Shown: piece after piece, positions 54,258-64,000 of the stretch
Position numbering within the stretch: the stretch's first letter is position 1
Layout of the letters: every line of letters begins with the position of its first letter
Origin: Diphasiastrum complanatum
Taxonomy: Eukaryota > Streptophyta > Lycopodiopsida > Lycopodiales > Lycopodiaceae
Reading direction: 5' to 3'
Assembly: GCA_029204225.1 (NCBI GenBank)
Contig: CM055094.1
Span: 62,572,442-62,636,441 of the forward strand
Length of the DNA: 64,000 bases
The notes under the pieces: generated by a model
The model's database searches: none
Seen by the model: the letters and a program-made list of their open reading frames with translations, nothing else
Told to the model about the DNA's origin: nothing
Program-made: the position numbers and the translations under genes

Positions 54258-56191
54258 AAAAGGAAGGACACGAAACTCATACAGACCAAAGTGGGTACGA
54301 AAAGCTGTCTTGTGCTCATCAGGAGGATGCATACGAATCTGGTGATAACCGGAACGGAGGTCAAGTTTAGAAAAGATCTTGGCTTGGCCTAACTGGTCAA
54401 ATAGGTCATCCATATGAGGGATAGGGTACTGATTACAGATAGTAAGTTTATTTAAAGCACGATAATCGATACATAGACGTTTAGTACCATCCTTCTCATC
54501 AACAAGTAAAACAGGAGCACCAAAAGGACTGTGGCTAGGAACAATAAGGCCTTGACGTAATAAATCAGACACCTGACGCTGGACTTCCTCGCGCTCAACA
54601 ATAGACATACGAAAAGGAGGACGAGAAGGAGGTGATGCAGAGGAAACAAGGTCTATATGGTGTTTGACATCTCGTAAAGGTGGCAATTGAGTAGGCTCTC
54701 TAAAAACATGCTCAAATTCACGCAACAGTTCAGAAAATACCAAGGAAGTCTCCAATCCGATATGAAAGCTGCTGATACATCTACGTGCTAGGAAAAGAGT
54801 GTGCGCTGGCAACCTCAACATGTAGGGGGATGAGGCGTAGTGACTGGCATAGCATGAATGCGTGTAGTAATATGACTGCTGAGAAACGAGTGAGTGCTAC
54901 CCGTGTCAACAAGGGCAATAAACTCACGACCAGTGATACGTACGCGAAGACGGATATGGCGTAGACCCGGCTTACCGGCCCAAGTAGCATAAGCAAGCTG
55001 AGCATCGCATACAGCTAGATCAGGGGGATTAGGAACAGGCTCAATGGGTGTGGCAAACTGATCAACAGGTGGGTCATCATCAAGAATATGAAGGCATATG
55101 GCAGAATCAGGACTATCATCAGGTGTGTCAGCATCATGGAAATAGACGGCAGTAGCAGTGGCAGGCTGTCGACAATCACGAGCGATATGATTAGGACTCT
55201 TACAGTTGAAACATAAGCGCTTTTCACAGATCTCAGACATCTCAGGCTGTGAGTAGCGACGAACAAAAACAGGACGAGGAGAAAAAGGAGGACGTGGTGC
55301 AGAAGGAAGAGTGGACGAAGGTGAACTGACAGATGTGGGACTAGCAGAGGATGGAGAGGAAAAAATAGGACGTGTGAAAGGATGCGAAGGACGAGAAACA
55401 GAGGAAGAGATGGGAGAGTACTTGTGCTGCAGTGCGGTAGCAAGGGAGATGGCGTGAGAAAGAGTGAGTGGAAAAAAAGAAGAAACATCATACCTGAGTG
55501 CGCCTCGTAGACCAGCAACGTAGCGAGACATGAGCTCCAATCTAGAAACATCTGGGAATAGATAAGAAAGCTCTGTAAACCGTGTCGTATAAGCAGCCAA
55601 GTCACCAGTGTGAGATAAACTGCGAAAGATGTCGCGCTGTCGAATAAGCCACTAAGGATCAATCATCGCTAGGCGGAGTGCTGTCTTAAACTCTGTCCAA
55701 CTAGCAAGGCCAGGGTGTGAAGCCGTCTGGCGAAACATGCGCCACCAAGTAGCAGCACGGCCCTCCAAATGTAAAGCAGCCAAATGTATCCGCTGAATGT
55801 CAGTCTTAGGAAACATAAGGAAGTAGGTCTCAAGCTTAGAATACCAATTCTCGAGTTCATTCCCATCGGATGACCCAGAATACACAATAAGTTGAACCTT
55901 ACCCTTAAAGTCTCGTGGCAAAGGACCAGAAGATGAAGGAGTCTCGGGTGGTGGAAATGTACGCTGTGGGGGAATAGGTGGAGATAGTGGAGAAACACTG
56001 GACTGTAATGATAGTGTAGCAATCTGGGCAGAAAGAGCAGTGAACGTCTCTCGTAACTCCTGGCGTAAATCAGTGCGTACATCACTCATGGCTTCCCTAA
56101 CATGATCTCGGAATTCATGCCGTACTTCGTCAAGGTAAGTGGAAGACGGTATGCGAGGCTCAGAAGATGTAGGGGAAGTATCCATGGTCAA
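54258..56191 (-). pseudogene. Gyp-C gag-protease-RT (partial)
   Basis: ATG at 56191 (MTMDTSPTSSEPR). The capsid part has LIVYSGSSDGNELENWYSKL and LAALHLEGRAATWW. TAG at 55652 stands where Gyp-B has CAG (MIDPQWL). The frame continues with LTLSHAISLATALQHKYS, a zinc knuckle (CFNCKSPNHIARDC) and protease [14 protein letters not shown] deletion near 54815 removes the second half of the protease and shifts the frame. RT then starts [19 protein letters not shown], includes [15 protein letters not shown] (motif A), and breaks off at VLPFGA. Confidence 0.9.
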
Positions 56192-56938
56192 GGAATGCAG
56201 GAAGTGAAGAGAGTGTAAGAAAAGCTTAATATCGGAGGGAGCGGACTTTTGTCGTCACCCCAAATACGCTTTAGGTACACAAACGACACTTAGAGCAAGA
56301 AAGGAAATGACAAATGTCAAGAAAAGGTGTGGAAAGCAAGGAAAAAACCAGCAAAGATACCTCTCGATAGAGCTCCAAGCGTGTGCCAAGAGCTGGCTGG
56401 AAAATGTCACCACAAGGAGAATGAAAGTGGGCGCTGGGCAGCCTCCAATCAATGCTGAAAATATGGCTGGAAATCTGTGGAAAACGTGATGAAATAGGGC
56501 GATGGACAGCCTCCACTCAAAACTGAAATATGGCTGAAACTCTGCTGGAACAATGGCTGAAAAATGTGATAAAGTAGGCCGCTGGACAGCCTCCAATCAA
56601 TGCTGAAAAGATGGCTTGGAATCCTCTCCCTGAATCAAATGGAGGATTCAGAAAAAAAGAGGGAAAAGGATTTGGAACTTGGGCGCCGGAAATAATCTGC
56701 CCCCAAAAAAAAAAAAAAAAAAATTTTCCGGCCGCCAAATTTAGCGGAAGTACTTCCGCTAACTATCTACTAAAGCTCCGCCAAGGAAAATGCTTCGATG
56801 GGAGTTGGTCCTCCTCCAAACTGTGCTGAATGTTGCTAAAGCAAAGAGACGAAAGCCCTCAGGAAAGAGAGAAAAATCAGCAAGGAAAATGGGCACCCAA
56901 TCAGAAAATCAGATATGAAATTCAGCAATCAGGAAAGT
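56192..56938 (-). other. Untranslated leader of Gyp-C with tandem repeats
   Basis: Degenerate repeats of about 75 bases around CAGCCTCCA(A/C)TCAA and ATGGCTGGAAA (56440, 56510, 56590). A poly(A) run lies at 56705-56722, and no gene is seen. Confidence 0.55.
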
Positions 56939-56950
56939 GCTCTAATACCA

Positions 56951-57415
56951 AGTTTTGATCAAAATCTCAGGTGTTGAATCAATGAAGCATAAAAGACAGC
57001 AATAGACTAAAGCCCTACAAGCAATAGACAAGACAATAGGTTCTCCCACGAAGAGCCCAAGCAATACCAATCAATAATCTGAAAAATGAGTGTACAAATG
57101 CCCCTATAAATACCCTACCAATGAACCCTAAAATAGGAATTCAAAAGTAAAGGGAGGCAAAATGTGGAGGGAAAATAGTGTGCCCTCCTACGGGTCCCCA
57201 CTCCTCATATAACCATATAATAAGGGCCCAAGGCCAGTCAATGTCATAAAAAAGGACCCAGTGCAGGTCATAAGCATATAAAAAGGCTTTGGGGCGTGTA
57301 CATGACTAATATAAAATGCGTAACCAAAAATATACATAACCAACAGTAAATGTAAAGAGGCCTGCGGAATATATGCAGAGTAGCCCAGTAGGCCTGTATC
57401 CTGTAGTCCGTAACT
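56951..57415 (-). repeat. 5' LTR of Gyp-C
   Basis: 465 bp. On the minus strand it begins AGTTACGGACTACAGGAT and ends GATTTTGATCAAAACT. It matches the Gyp-D LTR (10218-10683) along its length. Confidence 0.9.
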
Positions 57416-60145
57416 GTCATCCGCACGGGGGTGGTCACATCGTTGTTGACTACTTCATTGGCTCACCAGCCTTGATTCCATTTCTTCATACTTTTCATAT
57501 TATGCACCCTACCATTTTTGATCACTCTCTATTGCTCCTGTCTATGGGCCATGCCACTCATGGTACTTTTACGACACCTCATTCCACCCATCGCCATCGT
57601 CCATCTTTCTCTCCACTTGGTCTTCCTACGTACACTTCCTCTCTGGCCACACTGCGCGCCGATTTCCCTTTCTCATCTTCAGTAGACCAACAAGCCGCCT
57701 TTTTATCTCAGTCGCTTCTTCACTCAGCCAATGCTGCATATCCTCCGAAAACTTTCTCATCTCATAAACGCACTTACAATAGATGGTATGATGATGAGTG
57801 CCTCTCTCTACACAAGCAGGTTGTTCACGCTCAATACCATTCTCCCGAGACCTTAGCATCTAGACAAAAAGAATACCATAGAATGAGTTTGCGGAAAAAG
57901 ACTACGTACTTTCAGTCTCTGGCACAGAAACTCATCGATTTCTTGGACTCCTCTTCTTCTACCTTCTTTTGGAAGATGTTTTCTAAAAACTCATGTATGT
58001 CGGCTCCTATTGCTATTGAATCTTGGATTGACTATGCTGAAAAAATTTATACAATTGACTCTCCTTCCATCTCTCTCTCACTGCGACCATCGGAATTCAC
58101 CCTTTTTACTCCGTCCATGATTGAAAACGCCATAAAAAATGGTCAAAACCATAAAGCCATTGATGTTGACTCTCTAAGTATGGACTTTCTAAAACCTATC
58201 GCCCATATTGTTGCTCCATACATCTCCCACGTTTTTAACCAATTTGTTATTTTTGGCCTTCCCACACCCTGGTGTACTAACCGGTTGCACCCTATACTTA
58301 AGGCTGGTGATCCTCTGAATGTAGACAACTACTATACTATTATGATCAGTCACACTATGGCTAAGCTCTATGGTTCAGTTATGCAGTCTATCATCTCATT
58401 GAGGCGGCGAAGTTAAGGAAACAGAGAGTCTATTGCTGCTTTATGGACTTCCGCAAAGCATTTGATTCAGTTCCAAGACACTTGCTGCTCCAGCGTTTGG
58501 CATCCCTTGGTTTCTCACAGGAACTCATTGCTGCTATCATCACATTATACGAGAGAGTTTTGGCCCGATTCCGTGATGGAGATGGATGGTCTTCATATAT
58601 CCATAGTACGGTCGGAGTAAAGCAGGGATGTCCCTTATCACCCACCCTATTTGCTCTATACAGTCCTCTTGCAGATCTTATTATTCCTATCCTTCTTTAT
58701 GCAGATGATGTGGTTCTACTCTCTAGTTCAGCTGCAGGACTTCAACGTCATCTAGATGCCTTGTATACTTTTTGTTAGATATGGGGGCTGATGGTGAACA
58801 TTAGTAAGACTAAAATTATGGTGTTTAACACCAATAGGCAGCATATGAGAGACACTATGTTCTATTTTGATGGACAGCTTCTAGAGATAGTGGCATCTTA
58901 CACATACCTGGGTGTTCTCTTCTATGGTCCATTGCTTTCTTTTAGACCAGCTGCATTGGCTAGGCTCCGCAAGGGGCGCTCTGCTCTTGTTCAGATGGAG
59001 AGGTTTTCCTCCTCTTATTACGTGCATGACCCGGACACACGTTGTCGCCTCTTCTCTTCGACTGTTTCTCCAGTTGCACTGTATTCAGCAGAGACATGGT
59101 GCCCTGGCTTATCTAGAGACACCTGGAGTGAGATCTCGCGTTTGCAGATTCACATGCTTAGCTGGATGATTCAGGCCAAGCAATTGGTTCCTCATGAGCT
59201 TATTTTGGCAGAGTTTGCTTCTCCTCCACTGATAGTAGAAGCTATTTTCAGGATCATCACGTTCATTCATAGAGTCTCAGGATTCTTCCAGATAAGTGGT
59301 AGCAGCTTTTACATCCTCTCGCACTTTGGCCGAGCAGCGGGCTAAGTCTTCATGGTTTCAGTATGCTTCGGACTTTCTACATAGTATCTATGTCTGACCT
59401 CCCAAATGGGACTCATGTGTTCATTCGTCGACAAATCTACAGAGCATACATACATACTGTTTGGTCTCACCTGGATCCCTCACGAGTTAAGCTTCATTTC
59501 TACCGCACTCACTTTCTTCACCTGGATGCTTCAGGGCTACCCGTTAGACCGAGTTATATCTCTCAGACGCTGTCTTTTGGCTTGCGCTACCGCATTGGTC
59601 AGCTTCGAGTCTCTTCTCATCAGCTAGCTATTGAGACTGGTAGATACACAGACACGCCACGCCCATTACGGATCTGTCAGTGCTGTACTCTACATGAGGT
59701 TGAGGATGAGTTTCACTTTATTTTCATATGTCCAGCTTATGATGAGATCAGAGGCAGATACCACTGTCTATATTGGGACACTCCACTCATGCTTGGTTCC
59801 TTCTTTGCCTATCCAGATGCGAGATGTGTTGGTTTACTTTTGCGAGAGATGTTCTCTTTGAGATCTTCACTTCTGTCAGATGATCAGGATGCTGACCGTG
59901 GCCAGCCACATATTACACTTTTCTTTCAGAAAAGAGCTAGGGAGGATACTTCGGATAGTGAGATTGACATTCCAGCTCATCGACCGAAGCTCCAGCGTCT
60001 TCCTCGATCCAGACTTCATCACCAGAGGCCACAATGTGCCTCACACCAGATCACACAGTTTTTCTCTCAGTTAGTGAGTTTTATTCCTCCACGTAGCTGG
60101 TGGTTAAGCTATTGCTTTTGTACCCTCACCATAGCTGGAGGTTAA
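57416..60145 (+). pseudogene. LINE L-3 ORF2 (APE end, RT, zinc finger)
   Basis: Starts with GGGHIVVDYFIGSPALIPF (end of APE). RT block 1 is RLHPILKAGDPL...YYTIMISHTMAKLYGS. About 90 bases after MQS are missing relative to L-2, with a frameshift near 58400. Motif A FMDFRKAFDSVPRHLL, motif B GVKQGCPLSPTLFALY and motif C LLYADDVVLLS are intact; about 60 bases between B and C are lost. TAG lies at 58777. The C-terminal frame (59363-60145) has LPNGTHVFIRRQIYRAY, VSSHQLAIETGRY and CQCCTLHEVEDEFHFIFIC, the zinc-binding motif, then a tail with KRAREDTSDSEID. Confidence 0.9.
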
Positions 60146-60286
60146 GCTTTGGTTTTTATTTCCAATTTATCTCTGTTTTTTAGTTTTATTTAGTTGATAG
60201 CAATAAGTCCGACATGGATGCATTTCTTTGTCTTATGTGCCCAAGGGCACTCTATAGACATTAATATATTCTATTCTATCCTATTC

Positions 60287-60289
<3 letters not shown>

Positions 60290-60327
<38 letters not shown>
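60290..60327. repeat. (TC)n microsatellite, tail of L-3
   Basis: (TC)19 at the very end of L-3, after ACATTAATA and a short TATTC-repeat stretch. Confidence 0.9.
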
Positions 60328-60330
<3 letters not shown>

Positions 60331-61250
60331 GATAAAGGATAATGCCATAGAGCTTCAACACAATGTGGCCATAATGATACAATTATTACCAAGTTTCATA
60401 CGGTCACCACTCTTTTCGATGGGCTGGAAGATGTTGGTGCATCATGACAGAGGGAAACCAAGTATAATGGCTTGACGAAGGAGCAATGATATCAACAACA
60501 TGAATTAAGAGCTAAGTCATCAATTTCTCGTATTCGACGAGTTCTCAACTTCTCAATGGCCATGGAGACTATGTTTCGAAAACCATTTGGCCTCATTATC
60601 ATCATCTTGTTTATCTGTTTTGCCTCAAACTCTAATGTTGTGAGCTTTTTACTCACGTATTCTTTCTTTTGAAAGTGTGGCTATGATGAATGATGCCATA
60701 CGAGTGGAAAACTAACCAGAATCTTTCTTGAGACTTACTGCCCATGATAGAGTATCTTTGTTATGTTGTTCAGTCTTTGTTTCTAATTCTTGAAGCTTTG
60801 TGGAGGTGGGAATGCCATAATTGTTCTTCAGCTTGTCCAATTCTGCTTCATATTTGTGGAATTCTGCTTTGAGTACCTACATCTCTAGTCAACGTTTACC
60901 ATTCTCATTCCTTAGCTCTTGAATCTTGGTTGCCATTGTTTACCCTCTGCTCTATTGAATTTTGAACTAAATGCCTCAAACTCTATCTGCATTTTTACCT
61001 CCTCTTGAAGAGACTGCATTTTTGTCCTCACAACTTTCAATTCATAGGCCAAGTAGTTTTTGTATGCTCTCGAAGGGGTATATGGTTCAAGATGAGAATG
61101 AGAGGCATAAGCTTTAGGATTAGAAATAGCAATAGGATCCGAAGTAGAAGCTTTAGAAGATGAAGAACTAGCAATAGGGAGGGCGAGGTGGGTAGGTGGG
61201 AGTGTATGAACCATCTTCGAAACAGTAGTGAAAAGGACAAACATATCTAA
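60328..61250 (-). pseudogene. Old LINE remnant (L-4): ORF1 coiled coil and RT start
   Basis: On the minus strand 61244-60640 contains a Ser-rich N-terminus, a coiled coil (ELKVVRTKMQSLQEEVKMQ) and KLQELETKTEQHNKDTLSWA, which parallels the L-1 ORF1 RELEHKIEQHKNETLS. From 60600 to 60330 it reads SMAIEKLRTRRIREIDDL, IEKSGDRMKLGN and a GHIVLKLYGIIL-like block, matching L-1 RT (AAIKKLKTHRTRDIEDL, IHKNGDP, AKLYGTIL). The endonuclease part is missing. It is cut by the L-3 tail at 60327. Confidence 0.65.
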
Positions 61251-62924
61251 CTACTAGAAACTAAATTGAACTGAATGAGATGTGCAGAACTATAATGTAT
61301 CTTTCTACGAATATGTGAAGATGATAAAGTACTATCATCATACCCTTATCCAAGGGTAAATTGCCATTTAGCCCCCAACGCTAAATGGACCAATAGGGGT
61401 CTGAAGTACTGCTAGTTACATAGGTATGTAACAACATCCTTCTTCTCTTCAAGAAAACCGCAGCAAGATCCAAAGTTTGATGATGAGATGATGATAATGA
61501 TGATGCACTTGCCCATACAAATCAGAGACAACACATCACTCAAACTCATGCTGTAGTTAGCATTATCGGACCTATCATGAGGAGGCACACTTCTCATCCT
61601 TCCAGACGACGTCAGAGGCTCCCAAATCTTCCTCATGTTGCTGCTCGTATCACATCCTCCGTCAACATGAGCTAAGGGCAGGCAAGTGACTATACCTTGG
61701 TCGGAGGTATGGAGTCACGTGACCCTTGGATAAGGGGTACCCTTAGGATTAAGGGTAGGTGCCTTAGATTAAGGTACTAGTGTCCTTGGTTAAGGGCAGG
61801 TAGGTGTCTATGCCTTGGATGGAGGTATGGAACCTAGAGAGGTGTTAGAAAGTCATTGGATGACTATTTTTCTAAACCTTGGGCCTCAACCTTGAACCAT
61901 CTCACTTTAATGGTCTAGGACCAAAGTATACATGCACAACTTGGGCAATGGGACCTAGTAGGAGGGCGCCCTTCTAAAGTGTCCATTAAGTTCCCAACTC
62001 CCACAAGAAAGGCATTCAACGAGTCATAGGTTATGGAAGGAGTGTCTTGACCTTCCATAAGCCTATGGAGGTTCTTGGAGATTCTTTAACTCCCCTAGGC
62101 TTCTCTCTCTCTCTCTCTCATTGGATGGGCATGGAACTCCATAGTGCACTGGAGGGCACCATGGGCCATCTATATGAGGGCAGTAGGGCGCCCATTGCTC
62201 ATTGGGAGAGATCTCTCTTGCTTGCTTTGCTTATGCTCTAGTGTTGCTAATAGTGTGTAGAGTACTTTCTTGTGTGTAGTATGCTTAGGGTTTGGATCTT
62301 GCTTATGGTATGGGACATAAGTAGGGTTTGGATCTTGAGTATGCTATAGTCTGTTGTGGTATGCTTGTGATTTGTTTATGGTTAGCAAGGGAGTGCTAGA
62401 TAGGTCTTGCTTGGAGCTTGGATCGAGCTATGGTTGGGTGGTGAATACTTGAGGCCAGCTTGTTATCTATCTTTGTGTTTAAGAGTAGGGACACAGGTCA
62501 AGGAGAGATCCTTGGAGGCTTGCAGATCCTTACTTGCAGGTGGAGGCATCCTAGCTTGGAGTTGGGGAGCATCTTGGAGCTTGCAGGTTGCTTGGAGGAC
62601 ATTTGGAGGCTCTACCTTGGATTTGGAGGACTTCCTCACCTCTACTTATAAAAGATGTGATCTGGGACTGAGAACAAGGATGGCTTTGCTGGAGTGTCCA
62701 ACATAGATTATGTCATGATACCTCCTCATGATAGGTCCGATAATGCTAACTACAACATGAGTCTAAGTGGTGTTGTCTCTGATTTGTATGAACAAGTGCA
62801 TCATCATTATCATCATCATTGTCAATTTGGATCTTGTTGCGGTTTCCTTGAAGAGAAGAAAGGATGTGATCTGGGACTGAGAACAAGAATGGCTTTGCTG
62901 GAGTGTCCAACATAGATTATGTGA
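61251..62924. repeat. Inverted repeat region, 1.1-kb spacer
   Basis: The arm 61430-61595 (minus sense) pairs with 62710-62868 (plus sense): both encode, in arm sense, CCTCCTCATGATAGGTCCGA and TTGCGGTTT(T/C)CTTGAAGAGAAG. A 61-bp direct repeat (GATGTGATCTGGGACTGAGA...) also occurs at 62653-62712 and 62864-62923. The spacer has internal similar words (CTTGG..GGAGGTATGGA at 61699 and 61813) and a short (TC)9 at 62102-62120. No gene is recognised. Confidence 0.65.
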
Positions 62925-63105
62925 TAGTAAGAATATCTCTTGTATCGTAAGTGTAAAACATTGAGGATCCTCACAGGCTATGAGTGACGACCATAATGTG
63001 GTGGGCATGTCACAAAATAGCCAAATATTATCTCCCTCTTAATAGATTGGGCACCTGAAGATAAAGTGCTCCTCGGATTGCACCTCACCCGTTACGATCC
63101 AATTG
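62925..63105 (-). pseudogene. LINE C-terminal zinc-finger remnant (L-8a)
   Basis: The minus strand gives EVQSEEHFIFRCPIY, a stop, then LFCDMPTTLWSSLIACEDPQC and LTIQEIFLLS. This matches the L-1/L-3 segment HEVESEEHFIFRCP and its downstream (YEDPRCVALLIIEM in L-2). Confidence 0.75.
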
Positions 63106-63189
63106 TGGATCCAACATATTCCGACAAGAGCGGTAGCTCTAGAGGTCATAGGACTAGTTTGAGACTGTTGATGAGTACAGATGAGGGAT

Positions 63190-63715
63190 TATCGAGACAT
63201 TGAGACAAACTACACTTATTCAAGGACAAGTGGGGTTTGGTTGTACATACCAGGAAAACCCATATTATGGTCTTTAACAGTTCCAAGAGCTATATGTAGT
63301 GATACTTTTGGGTGGTCAGACCTTGGAGGTTGTATTCTCTCATACATATTTGTGTGTACTCTTCACTAGCCCCTTCTTTAGTATGAGACAAGTTGCTACA
63401 ACTAGGTTGTGCAAAAGGCCATGTGGCTCTGGATACTCTTGAGGGTTTCTATTTTCAGAAACATATTCGGGATGCCCCGAGCAAGCCCAAATTTTTTGAT
63501 ACCATTATCTCACCTACAGCTACGTACATCGCAGACGCTTGGTGCACAGGGATTCCAGCATCAAAGTGGGCCAGCATCTACCATTTACAGACTACTATGC
63601 TTTCATGTATGCATTGGACCAAGTCCTTAGTCCCACACCAGATCATCCTTGTTGAGTTTGCAATTGCACCACTTCAAGTTGATGCTACTTTCAGGTTGAT
63701 TATATATATTTAGCT
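63190..63715 (+). pseudogene. LINE RT C-terminal remnant (L-8b)
   Basis: The plus strand gives GGQTLEVVFSHTYLCVLF, then SPFFSMRQVATTRLCK, KHIRDAPSKPKFFDTIISP, ATYIADAWCTGI and HQIILVEFAIAPLQVDATF. It matches the region after RT motif C in L-2 and L-3 (EVVDTYTYLGVLFSGPTFSM, LAEFA.PP...EA.F). Its neighbour L-8a has the opposite orientation, so this locus is rearranged. Confidence 0.8.
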
Positions 63716-63751
63716 TGATGAGTCTCCCAAATGACAAACCACGACACCCCC

Positions 63752-64000
63752 AGTTACGAATAGAGCCACAACGGATCTAGAACTAAGCTATGAAAGCATC
63801 ACATAAGCAAGACTTAACCCTAGAAAGCAGGAAAGAGAGAGATTAAGGAGGCTAAAGAGAGAGATCAATATCATCAGCTGAATGACAAATGACACAGTTT
63901 CCCTACTTATAGCCAAGAGGAAGCCCTAAAAGGAAGCTTCCAGTGGCTAGGGCCCAACTGGGAGGGATAATAGTGCGCCCTCCAAGAAGGCCCCCACTCT
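63752..64000 (-). repeat. LTR of a further chromovirus (cut by window end)
   Basis: Starts AGTTACGAATAGAGCC and matches the Gyp-B LTR closely for 249 bases, but with a single copy of the 31-bp unit. By comparison with Gyp-B it is the U5-side end of a minus-oriented LTR. The 5 bases before it are CCCCC. Whether it is a solo LTR or the left end of a full element lies outside the window. Confidence 0.9.

Larger units (their letters stand above)
54128..57415 (-). mobile_element. Chromovirus Gyp-C, internally deleted
   Basis: Order on the minus strand: complete 5' LTR (57415-56951), degenerate primer site TGGTATTAGAGC (56950-56939), leader with about 75-bp repeats, gag-protease, RT start, then an abrupt join at 54257 to the last ~130 bases of the 3' LTR. 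The rest of pol and the first part of the 3' LTR are missing. The join lies in GGGGC, a word that fits both the RT gene (CTTTTGGGGC) and the LTR (GGGGCATTTG). Its right flank is LINE L-3. Confidence 0.88.
57416..60327 (+). mobile_element. LINE L-3 (5'-truncated, TC tail)
   Basis: Plus-strand non-LTR element starting inside the APE domain, where the Gyp-C LTR cuts it. It contains RT, the C-terminal zinc-binding region and a 3' UTR. The 3' end reads GACATTAATA (60257-60266), then TATTC/TATCC repeats, then (TC)19 (60290-60327). Immediately right of the tail is an older LINE (L-4) in the opposite sense. Confidence 0.87.

Overview
The window is nuclear DNA of a land plant with a large, repeat-rich genome. 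A fern-like or lycophyte-like genome would fit, but the sequence does not fix the taxon. The evidence is the set of plant-type elements: chromodomain Ty3/gypsy (chromovirus) elements, Ty1/copia elements, a CACTA (En/Spm) transposase fragment, and many non-LTR retrotransposons (LINEs). One clear host gene is present, with GT-AG introns. No tRNA, rRNA or CRISPR array was seen.

Layout. 0-2.6 kb: decayed plus-strand gypsy gag, RT and RNase H fragments. 2.6-8.2 kb: a lone primer-binding-site signal, a divergent pair of CACTA-type genes (5437-7369) and a copia integrase scrap. 8.4-10.7 kb: chromovirus Gyp-D with its 3' LTR. 10.7-14.1 kb: no recognisable gene. 14.1-25.8 kb: seven minus-strand exons of a GH38 alpha-mannosidase C-terminal region; the intron between the first two visible exons is about 10.1 kb and carries a head-to-tail run of same-sense LINEs (L-7, L-1, L-2). 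26-38.9 kb: chromovirus Gyp-E and gypsy Gyp-F remnants inside a ~2 kb tandem duplication, with the young chromovirus Gyp-A (27730-34356) inserted into one unit. 38.9-40.6 kb: plus-strand LINE fragments. 40.6-42.4 kb: a TTCGAA-rich patch, a gypsy gag scrap and a putative LTR. 42.4-54.1 kb: a copia element in two oppositely oriented halves, one hit by the young chromovirus Gyp-B (46764-52988). 54.1-57.4 kb: internally deleted chromovirus Gyp-C. 57.4-60.3 kb: LINE L-3. 60.3-63.7 kb: old LINE pieces and an inverted repeat. From 63752: the edge of one more chromovirus LTR.

Two points stand out. First, every LINE 3' end found here finishes with the motif ACRTTAATA (usually AAGC follows) and then a (TC)n tract. 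All the long GA/TC microsatellites of the window are therefore LINE tails, and several LINEs abut the tract of another LINE, which suggests insertion into TC repeats. Second, the chromovirus LTRs run 5'-AGTTA...TAACT-3' and touch the tRNA-primer site with no spacer. Target duplications and an intact empty site in the duplicated copy support these ends, which differ from the usual TG...CA. The young elements carry disabling lesions, so they were probably moved by proteins of relatives elsewhere.
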